38,621 bases of DNA from Nitratidesulfovibrio sp. SRB-5 (GTDB lineage: Bacteria > Desulfobacterota > Desulfovibrionia > Desulfovibrionales > Desulfovibrionaceae). Shown here in pieces: positions 1 to 8,490 of the stretch. Location: contig NZ_JAIOTY010000007.1 of assembly GCF_019931275.1 (NCBI RefSeq), positions 1 to 38,621 of the forward strand, written 5' to 3'. The notes beneath the pieces were generated by a model that had not been told where the DNA came from, did no database searches, and saw nothing but the letters and a program-made list of their open reading frames with translations. Every line of letters begins with the position of its first letter. Within the stretch, counting starts at the first letter, position 1. The position numbers and the translations under genes are program-made.

Positions 1-39
1 ACAGGGATACGAGAAATCGCATCCCTACCCATCACGCGA

Positions 40-69
40 AAGGCCCCGGTGAGAAATCACCGGGGCCTT
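40..69. terminator. Perfect 12-bp hairpin, probable terminator
   Basis: A perfect inverted repeat with 12-bp arms (40-51 and 58-69) and a 6-nt loop. The minus-strand side is followed by CCTTTCG, a short T run, and the plus side by only one extra T. It could end the lipoprotein gene at 377-1477 (minus), about 300 nt upstream of it, or a gene left of the window. The U tract is weak, so this is a structural call. Confidence 0.5.
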
Positions 70-81
70 CGTGCGTTCAAA

Positions 82-135
82 GGCACAGGCACAGGCACAG
101 GCGCGGGCACGGGCACGGGCACGGGCACGGGCGCG
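82..135. repeat. Hexanucleotide tandem repeat (9 units)
   Basis: Nine uninterrupted 6-bp units: three GGCACA, one GGCGCG, four GGCACG, one GGCGCG. No convincing gene covers it. Read through, it would give Gly-Thr or Ala-Arg dipeptide repeats. The rest of 1-376 holds only the hairpin at 40-69; I see no gene there. Confidence 0.9.
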
Positions 136-376
136 GGCGGCTTGAAGCGCAAGGCTCATAGTGCAGGGCGCATGGGCCGGGAAGGCCTGAAGCGCAGGAC
201 GCATGCACATGCGGCGAGACGGGATACTCGTGGGGGCGACAACGTGGATTCGGATGGCGTTTCCACGTGCCCGACGCGTGGCATGGGATGGAACGCCCGG
301 GCCAGGACGCCGCGAGCCCCGGCGTAGATCGGTGGCGTGCGATGCGCTGGCGGTGGTTCGCACCGGCGCGGTCAGC

Positions 377-1477
377 CTACCGGCATTCCAGTTCGGCAAC
401 GTCCAGCGCGGTTACCTCGACGATGTCCGCAGCGGGAGCCGCCGCCGGGATGCTGCGCGCGGAGTTGCCCTCCACCTGGGATGTCCCGTTTCCTGCCGGG
501 TTGGCCGGGAGCGGATCGGCGGGGTTGCGGCTGGTTCCGTTGGTACTGGGGACGATGATGGTCATCCCGCCGGGCTGACCGGCCGTGAACTGCTGCATTG
601 CTGCCCTGATCTGCTCCCCGGCGGCCGTGTTGGCGGCATGCAGGGCCTCCTGCGTCCGGGGCGAGGTGCCGTTGCGGCTTGCCAGTTCGTCATTGGCCAG
701 CATCTGGGTGCGCAACATCTGGATGCGCCCGACCAGTTCTTCCTGCGTGGGGGCGCGCTTCTTGTCTTCGGTCAGCCCGCTTACCCCGGCGTAGAACGAA
801 CACAATTCATGGTACTCGGTAATGTCGCGCAGCATGGCTTCCGGCGGGTACTCGGCAAGGTTCCGGCTTTCCTGGGTGCGTATGGCCTGAAGCTTGGCGC
901 CGCGCTGGGTGTCGATCTGCTTCACGATGGCAGGCGCCAGAAAGTTGCCGTAGAACGTTTCGCTGATGTTGGAGCCGAGGCCGCTGGAAATGGACGCGGA
1001 ACCGGACAGCGCCCGTGCCGCCCCCTCGCCGGTGACGATGGCCCCCAACCCGCCGAGAATCGTGCTGAGGCCGGAGAAGCTGCCCTGAATGGCTGCCGCA
1101 TGCGCGTAAATGCGCGCCTTGTGCTGGGCGCACGCCTGGTCCGATATGTTGAGCAGGTATTCGCCAAGCCGGTTGCGGTAGATGGTCGACTTGGTGGCCA
1201 GGCAGGCCGCGCGCCCGCTGGTGCCGGGCAAGGTGCCTTCGTCGAGGTTGAAGGGGTAGACGGGGGTATTGGCGGGCGATTTGTCCGCACCCACCGGCGC
1301 TATGCCCCCGGTCCTGGTCTTGGCGTCTGTGCGGGTGGATACCGGATTGACCTGGAACTGGTCTTCGTATTCGCTGCGCACGGGCTTCAGCAGGGCACAT
1401 GCGGGCAAGGCAATGACGATGGCCAACAGGCATGCCACCACGGGCGGGCCTGCGCGGGGAATGCGGTGCAGTGGCAT
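377..1477 (-). CDS. Hypothetical lipoprotein
   Basis: A 366-aa secreted protein of unknown function. The start at 1477 is set by an AAGGAG Shine-Dalgarno six bases upstream; longer in-frame extensions add Arg-rich sequence before the signal peptide and are unlikely. Residues 1-27 form a lipoprotein signal peptide with lipobox L-P-A-C and acceptor Cys27. The mature part has a four-Cys helical region (Cys92, Cys116, later a CS pair near residue 225), and a Gly/Ala/Ser-rich hydrophobic stretch at about 131-185 that could insert in or cross a membrane. The C-terminal 90 residues are Pro/Asn/Ala-rich and probably disordered. I recognise no named family. It is a single gene with the 40-69 hairpin downstream. 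A 430-aa open frame on the opposite strand is a GC-driven shadow. Confidence 0.75.
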   Translation of the reverse strand: MPLHRIPRAGPPVVACLLAIVIALPACALLKPVRSEYEDQFQVNPVSTRTDAKTRTGGIAPVGADKSPANTPVYPFNLDEGTLPGTSGRAACLATKSTIYRNRLGEYLLNISDQACAQHKARIYAHAAAIQGSFSGLSTILGGLGAIVTGEGAARALSGSASISSGLGSNISETFYGNFLAPAIVKQIDTQRGAKLQAIRTQESRNLAEYPPEAMLRDITEYHELCSFYAGVSGLTEDKKRAPTQEELVGRIQMLRTQMLANDELASRNGTSPRTQEALHAANTAAGEQIRAAMQQFTAGQPGGMTIIVPSTNGTSRNPADPLPANPAGNGTSQVEGNSARSIPAAAPAADIVEVTALDVAELECR

Positions 1478-2029
1478 GGAACACTCCTTGGTTGAAGGTT
1501 TGCCCACGTATACCGCGCCCACCCCTTGTCGGCCATTAGATGGTCGATATCCTGTCGTCGCTTCCGCTTGACGAAGCGGGGGCATGGGGCTAGCACGACC
1601 GATAACCATCATGATGCCGCGCGACTGGCGAGAAAGTGGAGCAACACCACGAGGGAGCGCGGCATTCGTCAGCGCCGCTCGCCTGGGCCGCATCGGACAC
1701 GATGCCGACAACCACCTTCCCCGTCCGGGGAAGCCTGTCCGGAGGCCGCCCATGTGCTTGTTCATGGCATTTCAGGCAATCCTTCCCCGACCTGGCGGCG
1801 CTGATGCCGCGAACGACCACGGTTCGGGCCGCATCTCCCTCAGCCGTGCCGCGTGGTATCTTCGTGCCGCCCGCGCCGGTCTTGCCGCGGCCATCTGGCG
1901 CATGGCGCACGCCTGTCGCGCAGCCGGGGACGCCGCCTGCGGCACCCCTGCCGTGCTTCCCTGTCTCATTCCCGCAGCCTCGCGGCCCGTTTCCCGGCCT
2001 GTTTCCGGCCCTGTTCGGGGGAGGTCCGC
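1478..2029. other. Intergenic region between divergent genes
   Basis: 552 bp between the lipoprotein gene (minus) and benE (plus). It holds a small perfect hairpin (1564-1579, 6-bp arms) and a 10-bp palindrome at 1607-1616. Open frames here have no ribosome binding site or recognisable product. I could not place a convincing promoter for either gene. Confidence 0.5.
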
Positions 2030-3253
2030 ATGTTGAGGCGCATCCTGTCCGAATCGTCGCTCTCCGCCCTTGTGGCAGGCCTGGTGGCGGTCATCGTTTC
2101 CTATGCCGGGCCTGCCGCGCTGATGTTCCAGGCCGCTGAAGCCGCACATCTGAGCCAGGCCCAGCTGTCCAGCTGGATCTGGGCCATTTCCGTGGCCAGC
2201 GGCGTGACCGGCATCGGCCTCAGCCTGCGCTACCGGGTGCCGGTGATCACCGCGTGGTCCACCCCCGGCGCGGCCCTGCTGGCCGCCGGATGGACCGCCT
2301 ACAGCTACCCGGAGGCCATCGGGGCGTTCATCGCCGTGGGGGTGGCCATCACCGTGTTCGGCGTGACCGGGCTGTTCGCCGCGTTCATGGACCGCATTCC
2401 AAGGGCGGTGGTGTCGGCCATGCTGGCGGGCATCCTGTTCCGGTTCTGCGTGGACGTGTTCACGCGCATGCAGGCAGCGCCGCTGCTGGTGGCGCCCATG
2501 CTGCTGACGTGGCTGGCGGCCCGCCGCCTGGCCCCCCGCTACGCCGTGCTGCTGCCGCTGCTGGCGGGGTTGCTGGTGGCGGGGCTGACCGGCCAGCTTT
2601 CGTTCGGCGCGGTAAGCGCCGCGCCCGCCGTGCCGGTGTTCACCATGCCCCACTTCACCATGGGGGCGTTGCTGGGCCTTGGCGTGCCGCTGTTCGTGGT
2701 GGCCATGGCCGGGCAGAACGCCACGGGGCTGGGGGTGATGCGGGCATCCGGGTACAACACGCCCGGCAGCCCGCTGGTGACGTGGACGGGCGTGGCATCC
2801 ACCCTGCTGGCGCCGTTCGGCTCGCACGGGGTGAACCTGGCGGCCATCACCGCCGCCATCTGCACCGGGCCTGAAGCCCACGCGGACCCGGCGCGGCGCT
2901 ACTGGGCGGGCATCTTCTGCGGCGGGTTCTACGTGCTGGTGGGCACCTTCGGGGCCACGCTGGTGGGGCTGTTCACGGCGCTGCCGCAGGCGCTGGTTGC
3001 CGTGGTGTCTGGCCTTGCCCTGCTGGGCGCGTTTCTGGGGGGGCTGACCCAGGCCACGGAAGACCCGGTGCACCGGGAAAGCGCCGTCATCACTTTTCTG
3101 GTCACCGTGTCCGGGGTGAGCCTGCTGGGCGTGGGCTCGTCGTTCTGGGGGCTGCTGGCGGGCCTGCTGGCCGGGGCGGTGCTGGTGGGGCCGCAGGCGC
3201 GGTTGCAGGCGGCCATCACAGCGCACGCGGGTCGGGCGTCGGCGCGCAAGTAA
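2030..3253 (+). CDS. benE: BenE-family (benzoate:H+ symporter) transporter
   Basis: A 407-aa inner-membrane protein. Its sequence is a near-continuous series of hydrophobic helices (about 11-12) with the family-type segments VITAWSTPGAALL (about residues 72-84) and a conserved MAGQNATGLGVMRASGY region (about 224-240). The length fits BenE (about 390-400 aa). BenE members import benzoate with a proton, and related members carry other aromatic carboxylates; the true substrate here is unknown. The start at 2030 follows GGGGGAGGT at an ideal distance. It stands alone, with no ben or aromatic-degradation genes nearby, so in an anaerobe the substrate may differ. The NCBI-type name fits; the function is inferred from family only. 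Confidence 0.88.
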   Translation: MLRRILSESSLSALVAGLVAVIVSYAGPAALMFQAAEAAHLSQAQLSSWIWAISVASGVTGIGLSLRYRVPVITAWSTPGAALLAAGWTAYSYPEAIGAFIAVGVAITVFGVTGLFAAFMDRIPRAVVSAMLAGILFRFCVDVFTRMQAAPLLVAPMLLTWLAARRLAPRYAVLLPLLAGLLVAGLTGQLSFGAVSAAPAVPVFTMPHFTMGALLGLGVPLFVVAMAGQNATGLGVMRASGYNTPGSPLVTWTGVASTLLAPFGSHGVNLAAITAAICTGPEAHADPARRYWAGIFCGGFYVLVGTFGATLVGLFTALPQALVAVVSGLALLGAFLGGLTQATEDPVHRESAVITFLVTVSGVSLLGVGSSFWGLLAGLLAGAVLVGPQARLQAAITAHAGRASARK

Positions 3254-3309
3254 CCGCAAGGCTACCCGTGCGGGCGTTGCCTTGCCGCTTGGGACGAACG
3301 TGAAATGAG

Positions 3310-3344
3310 CAGCGGCGTGGACGGGTAGACCGTTCGCGCCGCTG
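3310..3344 (+). terminator. Weak hairpin after benE
   Basis: Eight-bp arms CAGCGGCG / CGCCGCTG with a 19-nt loop, about 57 nt after the benE stop and followed by TTGCATT. The loop is long and the U tract poor, so it is only a candidate terminator. The rest of the 3254-3543 gap shows nothing else. Confidence 0.3.
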
Positions 3345-3543
3345 TTGCATTCGGGGGGCTGATTCGGGGAGGGATTGGGGGCGGAGCGAGGTCTGTCCCC
3401 ATCGTGGCGGCGAATGCAGGGGGGCGAGGGAGGTCAGGCCGAGGCGCGACCGGCAGGGGCACCACGCTCCAACCAAATCGTCTTAATCAATCACCTCGGC
3501 CAATAACACCGTCCAATCACTCAGGACAGGCCGTCACGCCGAA

Positions 3544-4737
3544 TCAGGCCGCCGCATCGCCGAAAAGGGCCTGCTCCATGGCCTCGGTGTCGGCCAGAAC
3601 GTGGCCCACCAACGACGAGAACGCCGCGGGGGCCAGCTTCAGGCGGTCCAGTGCCCCGCGCGCGGGCTGGCGCAGCAATTCGTCGCCCGGCATGTGATAG
3701 CCCAGGGCCACGGCGATGCCGTCGCCAAGGTGCACGTACAGGCCAAGGTCGCTCCAGTCGCGGGCATCCGGCCCGTGGTGGGTTGCCGCCGCCTCGGCCA
3801 CGGCATCGCCCAGCCGCCAGGCATCCAGCAGACGGTGTCCGATGTCGCAGTGGTCGTAGCCCAGCAACTGGCGCTCCGCCGCCTGGATGGGCATGGCCTC
3901 CTGCCGGGCGCGGCGGGAAATCTGGGTGGCCAGGTCAGGCAGGTTGCCCATCAGCAGCAGGTGCCCGATGTCGTGCAGCATGCCCGCCACGAACGCCCGT
4001 CCGGGTTCGGCCCCACCGCAGGCCACGGCCAGTGCGCGGGCCGCCGTGGCCGCGCATGCCGCGTGCCGCCAGAAGGTGCGCCGGGCGGACACGTCGCGCG
4101 GGGTCATCAGGCGCATCAGCGAGGCGGCGGTGACGAGGCTGAGAATCTGGCGCATGCCCAGCATCATCACGGCGCGCTGCACCGTCTCCACCGGCACCAG
4201 CGGGGCGTGCAGCGGGCTGTTGGCGATGCGCAGCACGGCGGCGGTCAGGTAGGTGTCATGCTGGATGATGCGCGCCACGTCGTCGGGGGTGGCGTCGTCG
4301 GACGTCACCAGCGCGCTCAGGCGCTGCACCACTTCCGGCGGTGTGGTCAGGGCCGGACGGCGGGCCAGCAGCGCGGCCAGGGAAGGAGCGTCGGTGCGAG
4401 GCGCGGCGGAACGCGCCGTGGCGGTGCCGCCGTCGGCGGATGTTCCGGAAGGGTTCCGGGCAGTGCGGCCCGTGTCCGGCTGCCCTTCGCGCAGCAGGCG
4501 TGTGCGTGCCCAGCCCGCCAGCTCGGCCAGAAGCGGATGGGACATATCCACCTGGGCGAAGCGCCGGGACAGTTCCGCGTCCGCCCATGCGGCAGCGCCG
4601 GGGCGCGCGGCGAGATCCGTCTCGCGCTCCGGTCCGGATGCCGGGCCGGGCCGGGCCGGGTGCGGCGCCGCCCCTGCCTTGGGGGCAGCCGCGGAAGGGG
4701 CGGATGGGCGGGGCTTTCCGCCGGTGAAGAATCCCAT
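3544..4737 (-). CDS. HDOD-domain protein
   Basis: A 397-aa cytoplasmic protein. Residues 1-60 are Ala/Pro-rich and low complexity. Residues 53-85 form a short predicted helix pair. The HDOD domain begins near residue 118 and runs to the C-terminus. It contains the LRIANSP segment (about 169-175) typical of HDOD and an HD-like GMLHDIGHLL at 252-261, where the His-Asp pair is retained although HDOD proteins usually do not act as hydrolases. HDOD proteins link signalling networks such as cyclic-di-GMP, chemotaxis and motility control. The gene is monocistronic, downstream of the terminator that follows the acyl-CoA ligase. The start at 4737 has no strong Shine-Dalgarno, so an internal start is possible. 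Confidence 0.85.
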   Translation of the reverse strand: MGFFTGGKPRPSAPSAAAPKAGAAPHPARPGPASGPERETDLAARPGAAAWADAELSRRFAQVDMSHPLLAELAGWARTRLLREGQPDTGRTARNPSGTSADGGTATARSAAPRTDAPSLAALLARRPALTTPPEVVQRLSALVTSDDATPDDVARIIQHDTYLTAAVLRIANSPLHAPLVPVETVQRAVMMLGMRQILSLVTAASLMRLMTPRDVSARRTFWRHAACAATAARALAVACGGAEPGRAFVAGMLHDIGHLLLMGNLPDLATQISRRARQEAMPIQAAERQLLGYDHCDIGHRLLDAWRLGDAVAEAAATHHGPDARDWSDLGLYVHLGDGIAVALGYHMPGDELLRQPARGALDRLKLAPAAFSSLVGHVLADTEAMEQALFGDAAA

Positions 4738-5140
4738 GGTGTGGCCGGGAACGCCGCGCGGGGCGCGGGCAGAGTGTGTCCGTCAGCCTGACGGATATCG
4801 CAGAGCGCCCGGCTTGAAAAGCGGTACTCTGGGCGTGCGCAGCTCCAAAAACGCAGAACGGCTTGCGGACCGCCCGCAAGCCGATTTCTGCGTCATGCAA
4901 AGAAAGGAAGGATGTCTGGTTTACTGCACGGAGCGTGCCATGATGTGCTGTGCCGTGGCTTTTACGTGTAATACGCAGGAATCACATGTTTTTGGCGTTG
5001 GCGTCGTCCCAGCCTGCGCTCCTGCCCCACGTGCAGGAAGTTGAACCTGCCTTCCCCGGCCCCGGAAGGCGGCCAAGAAATTTGACCGCAATCCGATCAG
5101 GGGGGCGGGGGCTGTTCCGCATCCCGCCCGCCGCTGTCGT
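4738..5140. other. Intergenic region with a palindrome and a terminator
   Basis: 403 bp between the HDOD gene and the ligase gene, both minus. It holds the terminator at 4847-4893 and a perfect 7-bp inverted repeat with a 3-nt loop at 4779-4795. The latter lies 42-58 bp upstream of the HDOD start and could be an operator or leader hairpin. I see no gene. Confidence 0.6.
4847..4893 (-). terminator. Intrinsic terminator of the acyl-CoA ligase gene
   Basis: On the minus strand a long hairpin is followed at once by TTTTT. Its arms are 4851-4868 and 4874-4893, 18 paired bases with a 2-nt bulge and a 5-nt loop. It sits about 250 nt after the ligase stop and separates that gene from the HDOD gene. 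Confidence 0.8.
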
Positions 5141-6829
5141 CTATTGCTCCACGTACAGGTACCGCTTGATCTTGTGGGTGGGCGTCTTCTCGAAGGGTTC
5201 GGTCTGCTCGATGACCTTGTGCAGCCGCGCGAAGGTGGACACCTTGGTGTTCACTTCGTTGCGCAGTTCTTCCAGCAGGGCGGCCACCTTGTCACGGGCC
5301 TTGGTGGCGGGCAGCCCGCCGAATTCCTCGTCCAGCCGCGCGTAGTCCAGATGGATGCGCGCCGCCAGCCTGCCGTCCAGCTGGAACACCAGCGATTCCA
5401 GCACGTACGGCGACTGCTGGATGATCGCTTCCACCTCTTCGGGGTAGATGTTCTCGCCGCTGGGGCCCACGATGACGTTCTTCAGCCTGCCCTTGATGTA
5501 CAGGTAGCCGTCGCGGTCGAACTTGCCCAGGTCGCCGGTGCGGAACCACCCGTCCTCGGTGAACACGGAGGCGGTGATCTCCGGCGCTTTGGCGTATTCG
5601 CGCATCACGTTGGGGCCGCGCACCAGTATTTCGCCTTCGCCGGTGGCCGGGTCGGGCGCGTCTATGCGCACTTCCACCCCGGTCAGGGGCCAGCCGGTGG
5701 CGGTCAGGCGGGTGTCTGCCGGACCGCAGCCCGCCACAAGCGGAGACGTTTCAGTCAGGCCGTAGCCGATGGCGTACGGAAAGCCCGCCTCGCGCAGAAA
5801 GCGTTCCACGTCGGGCGCGATGGCCGCGCCGCCGATGCAGAAGATGCGCAGTGCGCCGCCAAAGGTTTGCAGCAGCTTCTTGCCCGCGATCGCGTGCAGC
5901 TTGCGCCGCACGAAGGGCAGTGCGTACAGCCGCCGCTTCAGCCAGGTATCGGTGAACTTCGGCAGCACGGCGGACTTGAAGATCTTTTCGATGACCAGCG
6001 GCACCGACAGCATGGCCGTGGGCCGCACCTGGGCCAGCGCGGGCAGCAGGGCGCGCGCCGTGGGCGGCTTGTCCATGTAGTACACGTGCGCGCCGTTCAG
6101 CACCGGCAGCACCAGGCCCAGCGTGCATTCGTAGGTGTGCGACAGGGGCAGGATGGACAGCATGCGGTCGCCGGGGACCAGTTGCACGATGGTCTTCACC
6201 GTGTCCGCGTCCCACACGATGTTGCGGTGGGTCAGCACCACGCCCTTGGAATGGCCGGTGGTGCCTGAGGTGTAGATCATGGCCGCCACGTCGTCCTCGC
6301 CCGGCTCTTCTGCGGCCAGGTGGGTGAAGCGCATGGCCTTGTCGCGCAGGCGGCGGAATTCGCGCAGACCGCGTTCCTTCAGTTCGCGCAGCTTGTCGCG
6401 CGTGGCGCCCTGCTGCACGGGGTGGAAATTCTCGATCTGGATGAGCACCGGCGGGGTGTCGAACTGGCCGTCCTCCAGCTTAGGGAACAGCCGCTCGGAG
6501 ACGAGCACCACCTTGGCTTCCGAATGGCGGATGATGTGATGCACGGCATCCGCGTGGAATTCCGGAAGGATGGGCACGGCAACGGCGCCCATGGCGGTAA
6601 TGGCGAAATAGGCGATGCCCCAGTTGGGCATGCTTTCGGACAGGATGGCCACCCGGTCGCCGCGCGCCACGCCCTGTTCCGCCAGCAGTGCGGACACCGT
6701 GGTGGCGTGTTCGAGCAATTCACGAAAGGTTACCGGCGCGCCGCCGATCTGCGACAGCGCGGGCTGGTCCGCGTACAGTTCGGCGCTGCGTTCCAGCACC
6801 CGCCTGAGGGTAAGCGTCTGCAACTCCAT
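5141..6829 (-). CDS. AMP-forming acyl-CoA ligase (long-chain fatty acid type)
   Basis: A 562-aa cytoplasmic ANL-superfamily enzyme: ATP + carboxylate + CoA gives acyl-CoA via an acyl-adenylate. Visible motifs are the P-loop YTSGTTGHSKG (186-196), A5 YGLTETSP (356-363), A7 TGDLGKFDRDGYLYIKGR (431-448), and the C-terminal lysine region PTHKIKR (551-556) holding the adenylation lysine. The length is normal. The start at 6829 has AAGGAG eight bases upstream; an upstream in-frame ATG at 6868 lacks this. It is probably transcribed alone, ending at the hairpin at 4847-4893. Chain-length preference cannot be read from the sequence; FadD-like activation of medium or long acids is the family expectation. 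A FadL-type porin lies about 8 kb away but not in the same operon. Confidence 0.9.
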   Translation of the reverse strand: MELQTLTLRRVLERSAELYADQPALSQIGGAPVTFRELLEHATTVSALLAEQGVARGDRVAILSESMPNWGIAYFAITAMGAVAVPILPEFHADAVHHIIRHSEAKVVLVSERLFPKLEDGQFDTPPVLIQIENFHPVQQGATRDKLRELKERGLREFRRLRDKAMRFTHLAAEEPGEDDVAAMIYTSGTTGHSKGVVLTHRNIVWDADTVKTIVQLVPGDRMLSILPLSHTYECTLGLVLPVLNGAHVYYMDKPPTARALLPALAQVRPTAMLSVPLVIEKIFKSAVLPKFTDTWLKRRLYALPFVRRKLHAIAGKKLLQTFGGALRIFCIGGAAIAPDVERFLREAGFPYAIGYGLTETSPLVAGCGPADTRLTATGWPLTGVEVRIDAPDPATGEGEILVRGPNVMREYAKAPEITASVFTEDGWFRTGDLGKFDRDGYLYIKGRLKNVIVGPSGENIYPEEVEAIIQQSPYVLESLVFQLDGRLAARIHLDYARLDEEFGGLPATKARDKVAALLEELRNEVNTKVSTFARLHKVIEQTEPFEKTPTHKIKRYLYVEQ

Positions 6830-7269
6830 GCAAGCTCCTTCATGTGAGACTTCACGGATGTACGGCAAAGCCGGATTCGCTGCAATCCCATGCGGCGCGA
6901 CGGCGGGCGCTGAATGTGGCGTGACGCCGCAACGTCACGGGCGTTGACGGGCGGCATTGCGTTGCAGTGGCCGGGGGCAGGGCCGGGCGCGGAGGCCGGA
7001 CACGGAGATCGGGGACGCTGGCTGGACGCTGGCTGGGCGGTGACTGGACGGTGGCTGGACGGGGGGGGGGGGGGGACGCTGCCGCCGGTGGCGGGGGTGA
7101 AGCCGGCAGGAGCGGACAAGGGCGGCGCTCCGTGCCGTGGCGGATTGTACTGGTGCGGGGTGTTGCGCTTGCCCTTGCGGGTGCGCATGCTCGCACCGGT
7201 TGACCACGCAGCCCGTCGTGTCGCATACCGGAGGGACCATCCAAACCCCAACGCCGCACGAGGTTTCCC
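6830..7269. repeat. Low-complexity gap with 10-11 bp repeats and a G15 tract
   Basis: 440 bp between divergent genes. Degenerate repeats of the CTGGCTGGACG type run from about 7015 to 7060 and lead into 15 consecutive G residues at 7061-7075. Small open frames cross it on both strands but none has a ribosome binding site and a recognisable product. A 6-bp inverted repeat (7180-7185 / 7192-7197) abuts the putative promoter of the Dabb gene. Confidence 0.8.
7200..7229 (+). promoter_or_regulatory. Possible sigma-70 promoter of the Dabb gene
   Basis: TTGACC (7200-7205), an 18-bp spacer, then CATACC (7224-7229). It would start transcription about 35 nt before the ATG at 7270. The -35 match is good and the -10 match weak. 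Confidence 0.35.
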
Positions 7270-7575
7270 ATGCTCAAGCACATCGTCTGGTGGACCCTGA
7301 AGGACGAGGCCGAAGGCGCCTCCGCCGCCGAGAACGCCGCCAAGATGAAGGCCATGCTCGACCCGCTCATGGGCAAGATTCCCAGCCTGAAAGGGCTGGA
7401 GGTGAGCATCACCTTCCTCGGCACCACCACCGAGCCGGTGCAGATCATCCTGGTGTCCACCCACGACGACGCCGAAGGGCTGAAGGCCTATGCCGAACAC
7501 CCCGAGCACGTGCAATGCGTGGATTTCATCAAGAAGATCGTGGCCAGCCGCAAGGCCATCGACTTCACGGTGTAG
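7270..7575 (+). CDS. Dabb-domain (stress-responsive alpha/beta-barrel) protein
   Basis: A 101-aa protein with the Dabb pattern: an N-terminal MLKHIVWWTLKD strand, a central segment with conserved Leu/Gly positions (IPSLKGLEV, about 40-48), and a C-terminal AYAEHPEHVQCVDFIKKI (about 77-94) carrying the His-Pro-x-His sequence typical of the family. Dabb proteins form small dimeric ferredoxin-like barrels. Plants use them in stress response, while bacterial members are mostly uncharacterised and some are oxygenase- or cyclase-like. A GAGG lies about 9 nt upstream of the ATG. It is a single gene and is followed by the inverted-repeat complex at 7613-7722. Confidence 0.88.
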   Translation: MLKHIVWWTLKDEAEGASAAENAAKMKAMLDPLMGKIPSLKGLEVSITFLGTTTEPVQIILVSTHDDAEGLKAYAEHPEHVQCVDFIKKIVASRKAIDFTV

Positions 7576-7612
7576 CCGCGCTGGCCGGGGGTGCCCGGCG
7601 GTGCCTTTTTCC

Positions 7613-7641
7613 GGGGCGGAAGAGCATGGCTCTTCCGCCCC
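7613..7641. terminator. Perfect 13-bp hairpin after the Dabb gene
   Basis: Arms 7613-7625 and 7629-7641 pair perfectly around an ATG loop. No T run follows on either strand, but TTTTT lies just before it on the plus strand. It sits between two convergent genes and may block readthrough from both. Its right arm is shared with the larger inverted repeat at 7633-7722. Confidence 0.55.
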
Positions 7642-7722
7642 GTGCCGTTCAGGCGGCGTGGCGGGCATGCTGGCATTCGGTTGCGGCGGCGAGGCGGGCC
7701 GCCTGAACGGTACGGGGCGGAA
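7633..7722. repeat. 24-bp inverted repeat, one mismatch
   Basis: Arms 7633-7656 and 7699-7722 match as reverse complements at 23 of 24 positions, separated by 42 nt. The right arm ends one base before the methyltransferase stop codon on the other strand. Because 7633-7641 also pairs with 7613-7621, two mutually exclusive structures are possible. Confidence 0.85.
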
Positions 7723-8361
7723 TTACCTGGTGCCCGAGGCCACGAAGATGGAAATGCTGGCGCTGGCGCACCCGCAGGCGGATGTGGCGCAGCAGGTGCC
7801 CCCCGCGTCTTCCACGCGCACGTCGCACAGCCCCGCCTCGCCCAGCCAGCGGGCCACGTCATCGCGCCGGAACCCCGGCCAGCGGTCGTGGTGTTCCCGC
7901 AACAGAAAGGCGTTGTCGTGCAGGTCCAGGTCGGTCAGCACCACCCGCCCGCCGGGGCGGACGATGCGGGCCATTTCGCGCAGGGCCGCGCCCGGGTCTT
8001 CGGCATGGTGCAGGTACATGTTGGCGAAGGCGTGGTCCACCGCGCCGTCGGGCAGGGGCAGGGCGTTGCCCTCGCAAACCCGGCAGACCACCGGGGGCAG
8101 GCCGGGGCCGCCCGCCGCAAAGGGCTTGCGCCGCAGCACGTCCAGCATGGCCGCATTGGCGTCCAGCGCCATGACGGCCACCCCCCGCGCCACCAGCGCC
8201 TCGGTGACGAAGCCGGTGCCCGCGCCGACGTCCGCCGCCATCTGGCCGGGGGCCAGCGGCGCCCGGGCGCAGGCCGCATCGCGCACGGCCCCGGAAAAGA
8301 ACCCGGCGCGCAGGGTGTCCCAGTTGTCCGCCACGGCATCGAAATAGCCCTTGCATCCCAT
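7723..8361 (-). CDS. Class I SAM-dependent methyltransferase
   Basis: A 212-aa cytoplasmic methyltransferase of the Methyltransf_11/UbiE-like group. Motif I ADVGAGTG is at 43-50, an acidic Asp follows strand 2 (ALDANAAML, 65-73), and the motif IV/V segments ALPLPDGAVDHAFANMYLHH and VRPGGRVVLTDLDL are present. The C-terminus carries a cysteine cluster, GGTCCATSACGC, near residue 184; it might bind a metal or take part in substrate contact. The substrate is unknown. AGGAGG lies six bases before the ATG at 8361. The gene is divergent from the LysR regulator at 8581, a usual arrangement for a regulator and its target, so regulation by that protein is plausible. Confidence 0.87.
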   Translation of the reverse strand: MGCKGYFDAVADNWDTLRAGFFSGAVRDAACARAPLAPGQMAADVGAGTGFVTEALVARGVAVMALDANAAMLDVLRRKPFAAGGPGLPPVVCRVCEGNALPLPDGAVDHAFANMYLHHAEDPGAALREMARIVRPGGRVVLTDLDLHDNAFLLREHHDRWPGFRRDDVARWLGEAGLCDVRVEDAGGTCCATSACGCASASISIFVASGTR

Positions 8362-8490
8362 TTGCGTCCTCCTGCATGTTTCGGGTGACCATCGGATGCC
8401 GGAATGTATGCCCGCGCTGTTCGCGCGGCCATTCGCATGTTCCGGTGGCGGGTTCGGAAAAAACGAACGAGGCGGGCCGCCAGACAGGTG

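Noticed and set aside
203-1495. 430-codon open frame on the plus strand
   Set aside because: It lies antisense to the lipoprotein gene, which has a signal peptide and Shine-Dalgarno. The frame is a GC-rich shadow with no family features.
6914-7300. Possible gene across the G15 tract
   Set aside because: Frames on both strands lack a ribosome site and give Gly/Arg/Pro-rich sequence; no family recognised.
7673-7687. Sigma-54-like sequence TGGCA...TTGC
   Set aside because: The spacing between the GG and GC elements is one base short, and no gene is suitably placed.
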